Positions 9,091 through 17,098 of a DNA stretch of 33,191 bases are shown in pieces. This DNA is from Mesorhizobium sp. (GTDB lineage Bacteria > Pseudomonadota > Alphaproteobacteria > Rhizobiales > Rhizobiaceae). The stretch spans positions 1 through 33,191 of the forward strand of contig JAIPUZ010000017.1 of the NCBI GenBank assembly GCA_022833215.1. Direction: 5' to 3'. Below the pieces are notes generated by a model. That model did no database searches. It was not told the DNA's origin and worked only from the letters and a program-made list of their open reading frames with translations. Made by a program: the position numbers and the translations under genes. The stretch's first letter is position 1. Every line of letters starts with the position of its first letter.

Positions 9091-10764
9091 TCAGCTCTGT
9101 GGGGCGGTTTGATTGTCCGTATGCAGCTTGCGCAAAAGGAAGCGCTGGATCTTGCCGCTGGGTGTCTTGGGCAGTTTGTCGACGAACTCGATCAGGCGCG
9201 GATAGGCATGCGCCGACAGCCGGTTGCGAACGTGCAGCCGCAGTTCCTCGGCCAGTTCGTTCGTTCCGTCATAGCCGTTCGACAGCACGACGAAGGCCTT
9301 CACGAGTTCAGTCCTCTCCGGATCAGGCACGCCGACGACGGCGGTCTCGACCACGGCAGGGTGTTCGATCAATGCGCTTTCCACATCGAACGGGCCGATG
9401 CGGTAGCCGGACGAGGTGATCACGTCATCGTTGCGGCCGACAAAGGTCACGCAGCCTTCCTCGTCCATCTCGACCGTATCGCCGGTCCAGTAGTAGCCGT
9501 TGCGGATCGATCCGGTCTCCTGCTGCCAGTAACCGGAAAAGAACATCATCGGTGAGTTGCCAAGATCGACGCACAGCGTGCCTGGCTGATGGGCGGCCAC
9601 CTCGTTGCCTTCGTCATCGAGGACCGCGACCTTGAAGCCCGGCATCGGAAAACCGGCCGAACCGGGCCGCAGCCGATAAGGCAGGCGATGGTGATTGTTG
9701 ACGATCATGCCGGTCTCGGTTTGCCCGTAGTGATCGAATATAGGCGCATCCATATGCTGGTCGAACCAGCGGATCACCTCGGGGTTCAGGGGCTCGCCGG
9801 CGCTGCTCACCACGCGCAGACGCCCCTTTATGCGCGCCGCTGCCTCGGGCCCGGCAGCGATCAGCATGCGATAGGCGGTCGGCGCACCCGCGAAATTCGT
9901 GACGCCGAACTTTTCGACGATATCGTAGGTGCCTTCGACCGTGAACGGCGCTTCGCAAAGTGTCGTGGCATGGCCGAGAAGAAGCGGGCCGGTCACAGCG
10001 TAATAGAGGCCGTAAGCCCAGCCGGGGTCGGCGATGTTCCAGAACACGTCCTCGGGGCGCAGGTCGATGGCAAAGTGCATGTATGTCGCGAATGCCGCGA
10101 GGGCCCGGATCGGCACCGGGACACCTTTTGCAAGCCCGGTGGTTCCTGAGGTCGACATCATGAGCAGCAGATCGTCGCCACGTCGCATGACCGGTTCGAA
10201 CGCCGCCGGTTGCCGGTCCACAGCGGAGCGGAAGTCGACGTCGGCGGGGCGAAGCGTCTTATCCTCACCGACGATGACTGCAACTTTCGGAAGGTCACCG
10301 ACATCGTCGAGCCTGGCGCGATTGGCGGCATCCGTCACCACGAGCTTTGCATTGCTCATGCCGATGCGGTGCTCGATCGCCTTGGGGCCGAAAGCCGTGA
10401 ACAAGGGCTGGTAGACGGCCCCTGCGCGCCACACGCCGAGGATGGTGGCAATCAGTTCCGGTATGCGCGGAAGAAGCCCCGCAACCACATCGCCGGGCTT
10501 TACCCCGAGTTCGGTCAGCAGATTGGCAACCTGCGCGGACCGGGCCTTCATATCGGAAAAAGTATAGCGCTCGTGGCGGCCGTCCGCTCCGATCCAGTCG
10601 AGAGCCACGCGGCCCGGATCCGCGTGGCGATCGCAACACTCCACGCAGGCGTTGATGCCGGTCGCGAAGCTGCCTGACAGAAGCCGCTCGACACCGTCCG
10701 CCTGGAAGCTCGCCGCTGCGTCCGTATAGGACAGGCCGTCACCGAAAACTGCTGGCTGTGTCAT
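9091..10764 (-). CDS. AMP-dependent acyl-CoA synthetase (AcsA/MACS-like)
   Basis: This is a 557-residue adenylate-forming ligase that converts a carboxylic acid, ATP and CoA to acyl-CoA. The P-loop-like STSGTTGLAKG, the adenylate motif YGQTETGM, the YWTGD motif, the hinge segment FVGRNDDVI and the C-terminal PKTPSGKIQR with the catalytic lysine are all visible in order. It resembles the medium-chain or benzoate-CoA ligase branch more than acetyl-CoA synthetase. The substrate is uncertain. The open frame runs 206 codons further upstream, over the divergent regulator. GGAGG lies 10 nt upstream of the ATG at 10764, and homology begins there. It is divergent from the AraC-type regulator with 158 bp between them. 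Confidence 0.92.
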   Translation of the reverse strand: MTQPAVFGDGLSYTDAAASFQADGVERLLSGSFATGINACVECCDRHADPGRVALDWIGADGRHERYTFSDMKARSAQVANLLTELGVKPGDVVAGLLPRIPELIATILGVWRAGAVYQPLFTAFGPKAIEHRIGMSNAKLVVTDAANRARLDDVGDLPKVAVIVGEDKTLRPADVDFRSAVDRQPAAFEPVMRRGDDLLLMMSTSGTTGLAKGVPVPIRALAAFATYMHFAIDLRPEDVFWNIADPGWAYGLYYAVTGPLLLGHATTLCEAPFTVEGTYDIVEKFGVTNFAGAPTAYRMLIAAGPEAAARIKGRLRVVSSAGEPLNPEVIRWFDQHMDAPIFDHYGQTETGMIVNNHHRLPYRLRPGSAGFPMPGFKVAVLDDEGNEVAAHQPGTLCVDLGNSPMMFFSGYWQQETGSIRNGYYWTGDTVEMDEEGCVTFVGRNDDVITSSGYRIGPFDVESALIEHPAVVETAVVGVPDPERTELVKAFVVLSNGYDGTNELAEELRLHVRNRLSAHAYPRLIEFVDKLPKTPSGKIQRFLLRKLHTDNQTAPQS

Positions 10765-10910
10765 TTCCTTGCTTCCTCCCGTCGCAAATCGGTCTCCAGC
10801 CGGAGCCACGCCCAAGTTGATATGTGCGACCCGCTCTTGCAAACAATGACACAAGATGCCGAAATATCTGATCGATTTTGCCAGTAGCCGGCTTTTCCGG
10901 TCATCGCACA

Positions 10911-10925
10911 GGGAGGCAGGATTTG
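10911..10925 (+). promoter_or_regulatory. Ribosome binding site deciding a TTG start
   Basis: GGGAGG at 10911-10916 lies 6 nt before TTG at 10923-10925. This is the best Shine-Dalgarno/start pair for the AraC-family gene. The earlier in-frame TTG at 10878 has no such site, and no in-frame ATG lies near the start of the conserved sequence. Confidence 0.65.
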
Positions 10926-11906
10926 GATCGAAAGACGATTGCGCCCGTATTTGTGGAGGACGCGGTGGAAGCGCTGCGCCATCGCGGCATCGACGCAGGC
11001 CCCATCCTGCTTTCTGTCGGTCTGCCAGCGCAGGTCGTTTCGCCGGTTTCGGCGCGGCAGTATGGCCGCATGTGGCTTGCAATGGCCGAGGCGGCCGACG
11101 ACGAGTTTTTCGGGCTCGGCGCCCGTCCGATGCGGCCGGGAAGCTTTGCACTGCTGTGCTACGCTGTCCTTCACGCCGGCACACTCGAACGCGCCTTGCG
11201 CAGGGCCCTGCGGTTCCTCCGCATCGTGCTCGACGATCCCGGTGGCGAGCTTGAGCTGCGTGACGGCCTCGCCGCCATCGTTCTGACGGACCGCAACGGG
11301 CCTCGCTCGGCCTTTGCATACCGTACATTCTGGCTGATCCTGCACGGCATTGCATGCTGGCTGGTCGGGCGGCAACTACCATTGCGGCAGGTGGATTTCG
11401 CCAGTCCGCCGCCTGAGCGCGAGAACGACCACCGCATGTTCTTCGGTGCGCCCGTACGCTTCAACCAGCCCAACAGTCTCATCACTTTCGATGCCAGCCT
11501 GCTCAGCCTGCCCATAGTGCGCTCGGAACAACAACTGCGCCATTTCCTGCGCGAGGCGCCGGCAAACATCCTCATCCGCTATCGCCATGAAGTCGGCAGA
11601 ACCGCCCTCATCCGTGCGCAGTTGCGCGCCAGCCCGGTTTCGGAGTGGCCGGATTTCGACACCATGGCACATCGCATGAAGCTGTCGCCGGCCAGCCTGC
11701 GCCGAAGCCTTCGCGCCGAGGGCCAGAGCTATCAGGTCATCAAGGACGAATTGCGGGCGGCCATCGCCCGTTCCCTCCTGCGCGAAAGCAGCCTCACAGT
11801 GGCCGAAATCGCGGTCGAAGTTGGCTTTGCGGAACCGAGCGCTTTCTATCGGGCGTTCCGAAGCTGGACAGGCATGAGCCCGGGCGATCTGCGCAGCTCT
11901 TCATGA
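10923..11906 (+). CDS. AraC family transcriptional regulator
   Basis: This is a 327-residue DNA-binding regulator. The first 190 or so residues resemble the arabinose-binding-like N-terminal domain of the long AraC group (as in OruR/ArgR-type proteins). The C-terminus carries the double helix-turn-helix, with the first helix pair around MKLSPASLRRSLRAEG and the second in VAEIAVEVGFAEPSAFYRAFRSWTG. Translation most likely starts at TTG. The gene diverges from the acyl-CoA synthetase-thiolase pair, so it probably senses a related acid or CoA ester and controls that operon. This target is inferred from position only. Bases 11907-12085 after it hold no gene I can see. Confidence 0.88.
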   Translation: MDRKTIAPVFVEDAVEALRHRGIDAGPILLSVGLPAQVVSPVSARQYGRMWLAMAEAADDEFFGLGARPMRPGSFALLCYAVLHAGTLERALRRALRFLRIVLDDPGGELELRDGLAAIVLTDRNGPRSAFAYRTFWLILHGIACWLVGRQLPLRQVDFASPPPERENDHRMFFGAPVRFNQPNSLITFDASLLSLPIVRSEQQLRHFLREAPANILIRYRHEVGRTALIRAQLRASPVSEWPDFDTMAHRMKLSPASLRRSLRAEGQSYQVIKDELRAAIARSLLRESSLTVAEIAVEVGFAEPSAFYRAFRSWTGMSPGDLRSSS

Positions 11907-12085
11907 GCCGGCTGATCGTCGGGGAAGCTCTTTCGCATTGCCCGGAATAGCGATTGCGCAAAACGCGTTTCCATTCGAATGAAATCGCGGCCTGTCCGTG
12001 CATTGCGAAGGCAGGATTCCAGTGCGCGGCCGTGACGATAGCGCCCGCACAGGCTTTCGCTCTCGTTCAGCGTTATATGGAGTAA

Positions 12086-12175
12086 TGGCAGAGGGGGTGG
12101 GATTCGAACCCACGGTGACATCGCTGCCACGCCGGTTTTCAAGACCGGTGCCTTAAACCGCTCGGCCACCCCTCC
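12086..12175 (-). tRNA. tRNA-Ser(UGA)
   Basis: The minus strand reads as a 90-nt class II tRNA. It has acceptor GGAGGGG, the D-arm segment GGCCGAGCGGTTTAAGGC, anticodon loop CTTGAAA with anticodon TGA, a long variable arm (GCGTGGCAGCGATGTCAC), the T-arm GTGGGTTCGAATCCCAC, and an encoded 3' CCA. The long variable arm and the anticodon both identify serine. The first acceptor pair is G-U. Confidence 0.97.
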
Positions 12176-12409
12176 CCGCACCAGCACATGAGCTGGCGGT
12201 TCAGACGGCCAAGGCTTTAGCGCCGAGCGTGCCACGGCGTCAACTCGTTGCCGGCACTGAAATCCCGATATTGCACGGGTACTGCATTCAAGCAGGCTGC
12301 GGTGAACCTTCGCGACAGTTGTACGTTGAAGCCGGGACAACCCTTGACGCCTTTGCTTGCGAGGCGTACCCCGGCGACACTCTCCCACACAGACAACGGC
12401 ATTCTGGCG

Positions 12410-13054
12410 ATGGAAATCTTTACTGCGGCTGGCTTCACTGCGCTCCTTCAGGTGATTTTCATCGACCTCGTCCTGGCCGGGGACAATGCGATCGTCATCG
12501 GGCTCGCGGCGGCGGGGCTTCCGGCGGATCAGCGCAAGAAGGCCATCCTGATCGGCGTTCTGGCCGCCACGGTGCTGCGCATCATCTTTGCAATCATCGC
12601 CGTTCAGCTTCTTGCCATTCTGGGACTGCTTCTGGTCGGTGGCATCCTGCTTCTGTGGGTCTGCTGGAAGATGTGGCGGGAACTGCGCACCTCCCACGAA
12701 GATGAAGAGGAAGCCACCCAGGCGTTGGCAGACGGTCAACCATCAGCCGGCAGGGCGCCGCGAAAGACGCTGACGCAGGCTGCGATCCAGATCGTGGTTG
12801 CCGACGTTTCGATGTCTCTGGACAATGTGCTGGCCGTCGCCGGCGCAGCGCGGGATCATTTTACCGTGCTCATTGTCGGCCTGATATTTTCGATCGCACT
12901 GATGGGGCTGGCTGCGTCCTTCATCGCCAGGCTTCTCCATCGCTACCGCTGGATTGCCTATATCGGACTGATCGTCATTCTCTATGTCGCCCTCGACATG
13001 ATCTATCGGGGCGGGATGGAGTTGTGGCCATATGTCAATGGCGCTCTGACCTGA
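12410..13054 (+). CDS. TerC family integral membrane protein (YjbE type)
   Basis: This is a 214-residue inner-membrane protein with about six or seven transmembrane helices. The two internally repeated acidic motifs of the family are present: DLVLAGDNAIVIG in the first helix pair and DVSMSLDNVLAVAG in the second half. A hydrophilic central loop (about residues 90-120) is rich in Glu and Asp. Relatives are linked to manganese export or metal loading of exported proteins. The open frame extends upstream to 12248, but the conserved protein starts at MEIFTAAGF. The ribosome binding site before that ATG is weak. Bases 12176-12409 hold no gene. I looked there for a Mn2+ (yybP-ykoY) riboswitch and did not see its conserved loops. 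Confidence 0.87.
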   Translation: MEIFTAAGFTALLQVIFIDLVLAGDNAIVIGLAAAGLPADQRKKAILIGVLAATVLRIIFAIIAVQLLAILGLLLVGGILLLWVCWKMWRELRTSHEDEEEATQALADGQPSAGRAPRKTLTQAAIQIVVADVSMSLDNVLAVAGAARDHFTVLIVGLIFSIALMGLAASFIARLLHRYRWIAYIGLIVILYVALDMIYRGGMELWPYVNGALT

Positions 13055-13066
13055 TCCGGGACGGCG

Positions 13067-13714
13067 CTACCGTGTCGAAGGCGCCTGAAACTGCGGCGGC
13101 GTAACCTGTTTTGCCAGCTGGGCCTCCTTTTCAGCATAGCGCCGATAGGCCGGGCGGTCGAACGCGCGGGCGATATAATCGCGGAAAACAGGCAGATCCG
13201 GCAAGACCTTCAATATATTCATCGTGAAGTGGATGCCTGAGGCGAGCTGCGTGTCGGCTGCGGTAAAGCTGTCTCCCACGGCATAGGGCTGGGCGGAAAG
13301 CACTCGTTCCAGATTGGCCACCATGTCTTCGAACAGGCCGAACGAGAAGCTGTTGCCGCCCTCGTAGCGCCAGCCCTGCGCGCGTGCCGCAATGACCGGA
13401 TCCAGAACGGAGTCGCAATAGACGAGCCGTGTCAGATAGGCCGCACGCCGGCTGTCGCCGATCGGCGGCGCCAGCCCCGCTTCCGGAAAAGCGTCTGCCA
13501 GATAGATGGTGATCGCTGCGCGTTCGGTGACGATGGTGCCATCGTGGTCGATAGCCGGCACCTTCTTGTTCGGCTGTATGCTGCGGTAGCTTTCGGGAAC
13601 GCCTGCGGGAGCGCGAATATCGATCAACTCGATTTCATAAGGGCTCCCGATTTCCTCCAGCAGCCAGAATACGCCGGAGGAACGCGACCATGGCACGCAA
13701 TAGAAAGTGAGCAT
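13067..13714 (-). CDS. Glutathione S-transferase family protein
   Basis: This is a 215-residue cytosolic GST. An N-terminal thioredoxin-like domain (TFYCVPWSRSSGVFWLLEE) contains the usual glutathione-site segment around KKVPAIDHDG and TERAAITIYLAD. An all-helical C-terminal domain follows. The catalytic residue is probably one of the N-terminal Ser or Cys residues, but I cannot decide which. GGGAGG lies 5 nt before the ATG. The gene converges with the TerC gene, with 12 bp between the stop codons. The substrate is unknown. Confidence 0.88.
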   Translation of the reverse strand: MLTFYCVPWSRSSGVFWLLEEIGSPYEIELIDIRAPAGVPESYRSIQPNKKVPAIDHDGTIVTERAAITIYLADAFPEAGLAPPIGDSRRAAYLTRLVYCDSVLDPVIAARAQGWRYEGGNSFSFGLFEDMVANLERVLSAQPYAVGDSFTAADTQLASGIHFTMNILKVLPDLPVFRDYIARAFDRPAYRRYAEKEAQLAKQVTPPQFQAPSTR

Positions 13715-13851
13715 CTTAACCTCCCTGATGTGGCGCCATCATATCATCCAAAGCGTGCCGCGATCTTTCAGATTCGCTACTTCTGCTTCAGGGTGACATT
13801 CTCTATCAGCCTGATCCTGACATCGTTCCGTCAGCAGGCGGAACGCCATGA

Positions 13852-13884
13852 AACGAAAAAGGGCGCCGCTGAGGCGCCCTTCCC
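13852..13884 (-). terminator. Intrinsic terminator of the BMP transporter operon
   Basis: A perfect 9-bp stem (AAGGGCGCC at 13859-13867, GGCGCCCTT at 13873-13881, 5-nt loop) is followed on the minus strand by TTTTTCG. It starts 22 bp after the stop codon of the substrate-binding protein gene. Confidence 0.9.
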
Positions 13885-13903
13885 GTTCAACATAGCGACC
13901 CGC

Positions 13904-14971
13904 TTATTGCGGCAGCTTGTCGTCGATGCCCTTGACGTAGAAATTCATGCCGAGAAGGGTCTGGTCGTCGGCGACTTCGCCTTCCTTCAGCCATTCCGAG
14001 CCATCCTGTTTGGTGATCGGGCCGGTGTAGGGGTTCCAGCCCCCCTTGATTTTCTCCACCGTGGCTTCGGCTTCCTTGGCGACCTCATCCGGAACGTTGG
14101 TGTAGGGCGCCATGTAGATAATGTTGTCCTTGAAGCCTTCCCAAAGGTTTTCGGCCTTCCAGGTGCCATCCATGGCCGCCTTGACGCGGCTGACGTAGTA
14201 AGGACCCCAATTGTTCACCACCGCGGTAAGCTGTGCCTGCGGGGCGAACTTGGCCATGTCGGCTGCCTGACCGAAGCCATGCAGGCCGCGCTCCTGCGCG
14301 ATTTGCAGCGGTGCGGTCGAGTCCGTGTGCTGTACGATGATGTCCGCGCCCTGATCGAACAGCGCCTTGGCGGCGTCCGCTTCCTTGCCCGGGTCGAACC
14401 AGGAGTTGATCCAGACGATCTTCAGCTTGAAATCCGGATTGACGGACTGTGCGCCGAGCATGAAGGCGTTGATACCCATCACCACTTCGGGGATCGGGAA
14501 CGAAACGATGTAGCCTGCAACCCCGGCCTTGGACTGTTTTGCGGCAATCTGCCCGCTGACATAACGGCCTTCATAGAAGCGGATGTTGTAGACGCCCATG
14601 TTCTCGGAGGTCTTGAAGCCGGTTGCGTGCTCGAACTTCACGTCCGGAAATTTCTTCGCCACCTCCAGCTCGGCATCCATGAACCCGAATGACGTGCCGA
14701 AGATGATCTTGCATCCGTCGCGCGCCATGCGTTCGAAGGAGCGCGCAGCGTCCGGCCCTTCGGAGACGTTTTCGAGATAAGCGGTCTCGACCTTGTCGCC
14801 GAACTCCTTCTCGACTTCGAGGCGGCCCTGATCGTGCTGGAAGGAGAAGCCGAAATCGCCAATCGAGCCCACATAGATCCAGCAGGCCTTGAACTTTTCC
14901 TGTGCCTGCACCGGCGCGGTCAGCGCCAGTGCGGCCGCCGCCGCCATCAGGCCTACGAACGTTTTCTTCAT
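13904..14971 (-). CDS. BMP family ABC transporter substrate-binding protein
   Basis: This is a 355-residue periplasmic binding protein of the basic membrane protein/PnrA-like family, whose studied members bind purine nucleosides. It has a Sec signal peptide with cleavage after VQA (about residue 23) and no lipobox cysteine, so it should be free in the periplasm. The mature start KFKACWIYVGSIGDFGFS and the later HTDSTAPLQ segment match the family. GGAG lies 6 nt before the ATG at 14971. Two further in-frame ATG codons upstream (15001, 14983) lack support. It is the last gene of the operon, 43 bp behind the second permease, and is followed by a strong terminator. The ligand is inferred from family only. 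Confidence 0.93.
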   Translation of the reverse strand: MKKTFVGLMAAAAALALTAPVQAQEKFKACWIYVGSIGDFGFSFQHDQGRLEVEKEFGDKVETAYLENVSEGPDAARSFERMARDGCKIIFGTSFGFMDAELEVAKKFPDVKFEHATGFKTSENMGVYNIRFYEGRYVSGQIAAKQSKAGVAGYIVSFPIPEVVMGINAFMLGAQSVNPDFKLKIVWINSWFDPGKEADAAKALFDQGADIIVQHTDSTAPLQIAQERGLHGFGQAADMAKFAPQAQLTAVVNNWGPYYVSRVKAAMDGTWKAENLWEGFKDNIIYMAPYTNVPDEVAKEAEATVEKIKGGWNPYTGPITKQDGSEWLKEGEVADDQTLLGMNFYVKGIDDKLPQ

Positions 14972-15014
14972 TTTGTTCTCCATCTGAGGTTTAACTTCCA
15001 TCTTGCCGTTATTG

Positions 15015-15989
15015 TTATCTTTCCGGCACGAAAGGCTGGGCCAGCGAAGCCGGCGTGTTCATCATCGTTAGCCGCTTGTTGCGGGAAATCAATACAAGCA
15101 CCACGATGGTCGCGAGATAAGGCAGAGACGACAGGAACTGCGACGGCAGCGACTTGATGAGGGCAATGGGCTGGTAGATGAACCATGACGAACTGGCGAA
15201 GCTCGACAGGTCGATTGCCTGCACATGCAGCTGGCCGATCCAGATCGCGCCGAAGATGTAAGCGCCGGCCAGCACCCGCCACGGCCGCCATGAGGCAAAC
15301 ACCACCAGGGCGAGCGCGATCCAGCCGCGGCCCGCACTCATATTCTCCACCCACTGCGGCGTATACACCAGCGACAGGTGCGCCCCGGCGAGACCCGCGC
15401 AGGCCCCGCCGAACATTACCGCCAGATAGCGATAGCCGATCACGCTGATACCGAGGGCATGCGCGGAGGTATGGCTGTCGCCGATGGCACGCATGGTCAG
15501 GCCCGTGCGGCTCCTGAACAGAAACCAGGTCACGGCAATGACCAGAGCGATCGACAGGTAGAAAATCGGGTCCTGACCGAACAGCAGACGGCCAACCACG
15601 GGAAGCGAAGTCAGGCCGGGAATGTCGAGATTGGGCAGGCGCTGGCCCGGCAGGCCGACGAAGCTGGTGCCGAGCATGCCCGACAGGCCCAGACCAAGAA
15701 TGGTCAGCGACAGTCCGGTCGCCACCTGATTGGTTGCCAGCGTCAAGGTCATGAAGGCAAACAGCAGCGAGAACAGGACGCCAATGATTATGGCCGCGAG
15801 CACGCCGATCCATGGCGAGCCGGTGAGATAGCCGGCCCCGAAACCGCCGACCGCGCCCATGATCATCATGCCCTCGACGCCGAGGTTGAGGACGCCCGCA
15901 CGTTCCGCCACAAGTTCACCGATGGCCGCGATAAGCAGGGGCGTCGCGGCCGTGGCGATGGTGAGAAGGATGCTGACCCAGATATCCAT
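15015..15989 (-). CDS. ABC transporter permease, second subunit (BMP/nucleoside type)
   Basis: This is a 324-residue inner-membrane permease of the branched-chain/sugar (BPD_transp_2) fold with about 8-9 helices. The family segment [16 protein letters not shown] near residues 27-42 and [15 protein letters not shown] are clear. It forms the channel together with the upstream permease. AGGAG upstream and the TGATG junction (the previous gene's stop shares one base with this ATG) fix the start at 15989. The open frame continues to 16859, but that part is the other permease read out of frame. Confidence 0.93.
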   Translation of the reverse strand: MDIWVSILLTIATAATPLLIAAIGELVAERAGVLNLGVEGMMIMGAVGGFGAGYLTGSPWIGVLAAIIIGVLFSLLFAFMTLTLATNQVATGLSLTILGLGLSGMLGTSFVGLPGQRLPNLDIPGLTSLPVVGRLLFGQDPIFYLSIALVIAVTWFLFRSRTGLTMRAIGDSHTSAHALGISVIGYRYLAVMFGGACAGLAGAHLSLVYTPQWVENMSAGRGWIALALVVFASWRPWRVLAGAYIFGAIWIGQLHVQAIDLSSFASSSWFIYQPIALIKSLPSQFLSSLPYLATIVVLVLISRNKRLTMMNTPASLAQPFVPER

Positions 15990-17098
15990 CAGTGCGCTCC
16001 TTCCTGTACGGGAACCGTCTCCGGGGCGGGAGCTTTCCGGCCCACGAAGCGAATGCGGTAGTGGATGAGCGTGTCGCAACCCAGTACGAAGAACAGCAAC
16101 ATGCCCTGGAACACGCGCGCCAGCTTGTCCGACACCCCAAGCGATGACTGCGCAGCCTCGCCCCCCAGATAGGTCAGGCCCAGCACCAGCCCCGCTGCGA
16201 TGATGCCGAGCGGATTGAGCCGTCCAAGGAACGCGACGATGATCGCGGCAAAGCCGTAACCGGGAGAAATGACCGGCTGGAGCCGGCCGATCGCCCCGGA
16301 TACTTCCGAAATGCCGGCAAGACCGGCCAGAGCCCCCGACAGCATGAAGGCAAAGAACGCCATGCGCCTGATGCTGAAACCGGCGAAGCGCCCTGCCCTC
16401 GGGCTCGACCCGAGAACGCGGACCTCGAAACCCTTGAGCATGCGGCTCATCATCAGCCAGACCAGTACCGCCGCGACGATGGAGAAGATGAAGCCCAGAT
16501 TGGCGCGCCCTGAATCGAGCAGTTCGGGCAGACGCGCGGCGCTGCTGAACTGCACGGTCTGCGGGAAATTGTACCCCATCGGGTCCCGCCAGGGCCCGCG
16601 CACCACCCAGTCGAGGAAGAGCTGGGAGACATAGACGAGCATCAGGCTGGTCAGGATCTCGTTGGTGTTGAAGCGCGCTTTCAGCAGAGCCGGCACGCTG
16701 GCATAGGCCGCCCCGCCGATCATACCCATCAACAGCATCAGCGGCAGGAGATAGGCTCCCTGAAGGTCGGGATAAAGCACCGGAAGGAGCGACCCGGCGA
16801 TTGCCCCCATAGTGAACTGCCCCTCCGCGCCTATATTCCAGATGTTGGCGCGGAAGCATACCGACAGCCCCACGGCAATCATGATCAGCGGGGCTGCCTT
16901 GATCGCCAGCTCATGCAGTTGCCAGACTTCGGTAAGCGGCGAGATGAAATAGGCGTAAAGCGCTTTGGCCGGATTGACGCCCAGCATTGCGAACATGATC
17001 GCTCCCGCGATCAGGGTCAGCGCGAAGGCGATGAACGGCGACAGCATCGAAAACAGCGCCGAGCGCTGAGGGCGTTTGACGAGCTCGATTCGCATCAT
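15989..17098 (-). CDS. ABC transporter permease, first subunit (BMP/nucleoside type)
   Basis: This is a 369-residue membrane permease of the same fold as its downstream partner but longer at the N-terminus, as usual for the first permease of this system. FRANIWNIGAEGQFTMGAIAG (about residues 83-103) is the hallmark segment, and NTNEILTSLMLVYV follows. The first ATG (17098) overlaps the ATPase stop as ATGA. A second ATG at 17095 lies 7 nt after GGAGG and may be the real start; the difference is one residue. Gene spacing shows coupled translation with the ATPase. Confidence 0.93.
   Translation of the reverse strand: MMRIELVKRPQRSALFSMLSPFIAFALTLIAGAIMFAMLGVNPAKALYAYFISPLTEVWQLHELAIKAAPLIMIAVGLSVCFRANIWNIGAEGQFTMGAIAGSLLPVLYPDLQGAYLLPLMLLMGMIGGAAYASVPALLKARFNTNEILTSLMLVYVSQLFLDWVVRGPWRDPMGYNFPQTVQFSSAARLPELLDSGRANLGFIFSIVAAVLVWLMMSRMLKGFEVRVLGSSPRAGRFAGFSIRRMAFFAFMLSGALAGLAGISEVSGAIGRLQPVISPGYGFAAIIVAFLGRLNPLGIIAAGLVLGLTYLGGEAAQSSLGVSDKLARVFQGMLLFFVLGCDTLIHYRIRFVGRKAPAPETVPVQEGAH

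Noticed and set aside
10765-11382. A 206-codon upstream extension of the acyl-CoA synthetase frame
   Set aside because: It runs antisense to the AraC-family gene, has no synthetase-like sequence, and the strong ribosome site is at the internal ATG 10764.
12176-12409. A Mn2+-sensing yybP-ykoY riboswitch before the TerC-family gene
   Set aside because: This class often precedes such genes, but I could not find its conserved loop sequences in the leader.
15990-16859. A longer permease frame reaching 16859, which could look like a 614-residue fusion
   Set aside because: The extra part is the first permease gene read out of frame; AGGAG and the TGATG junction support a start at 15989.
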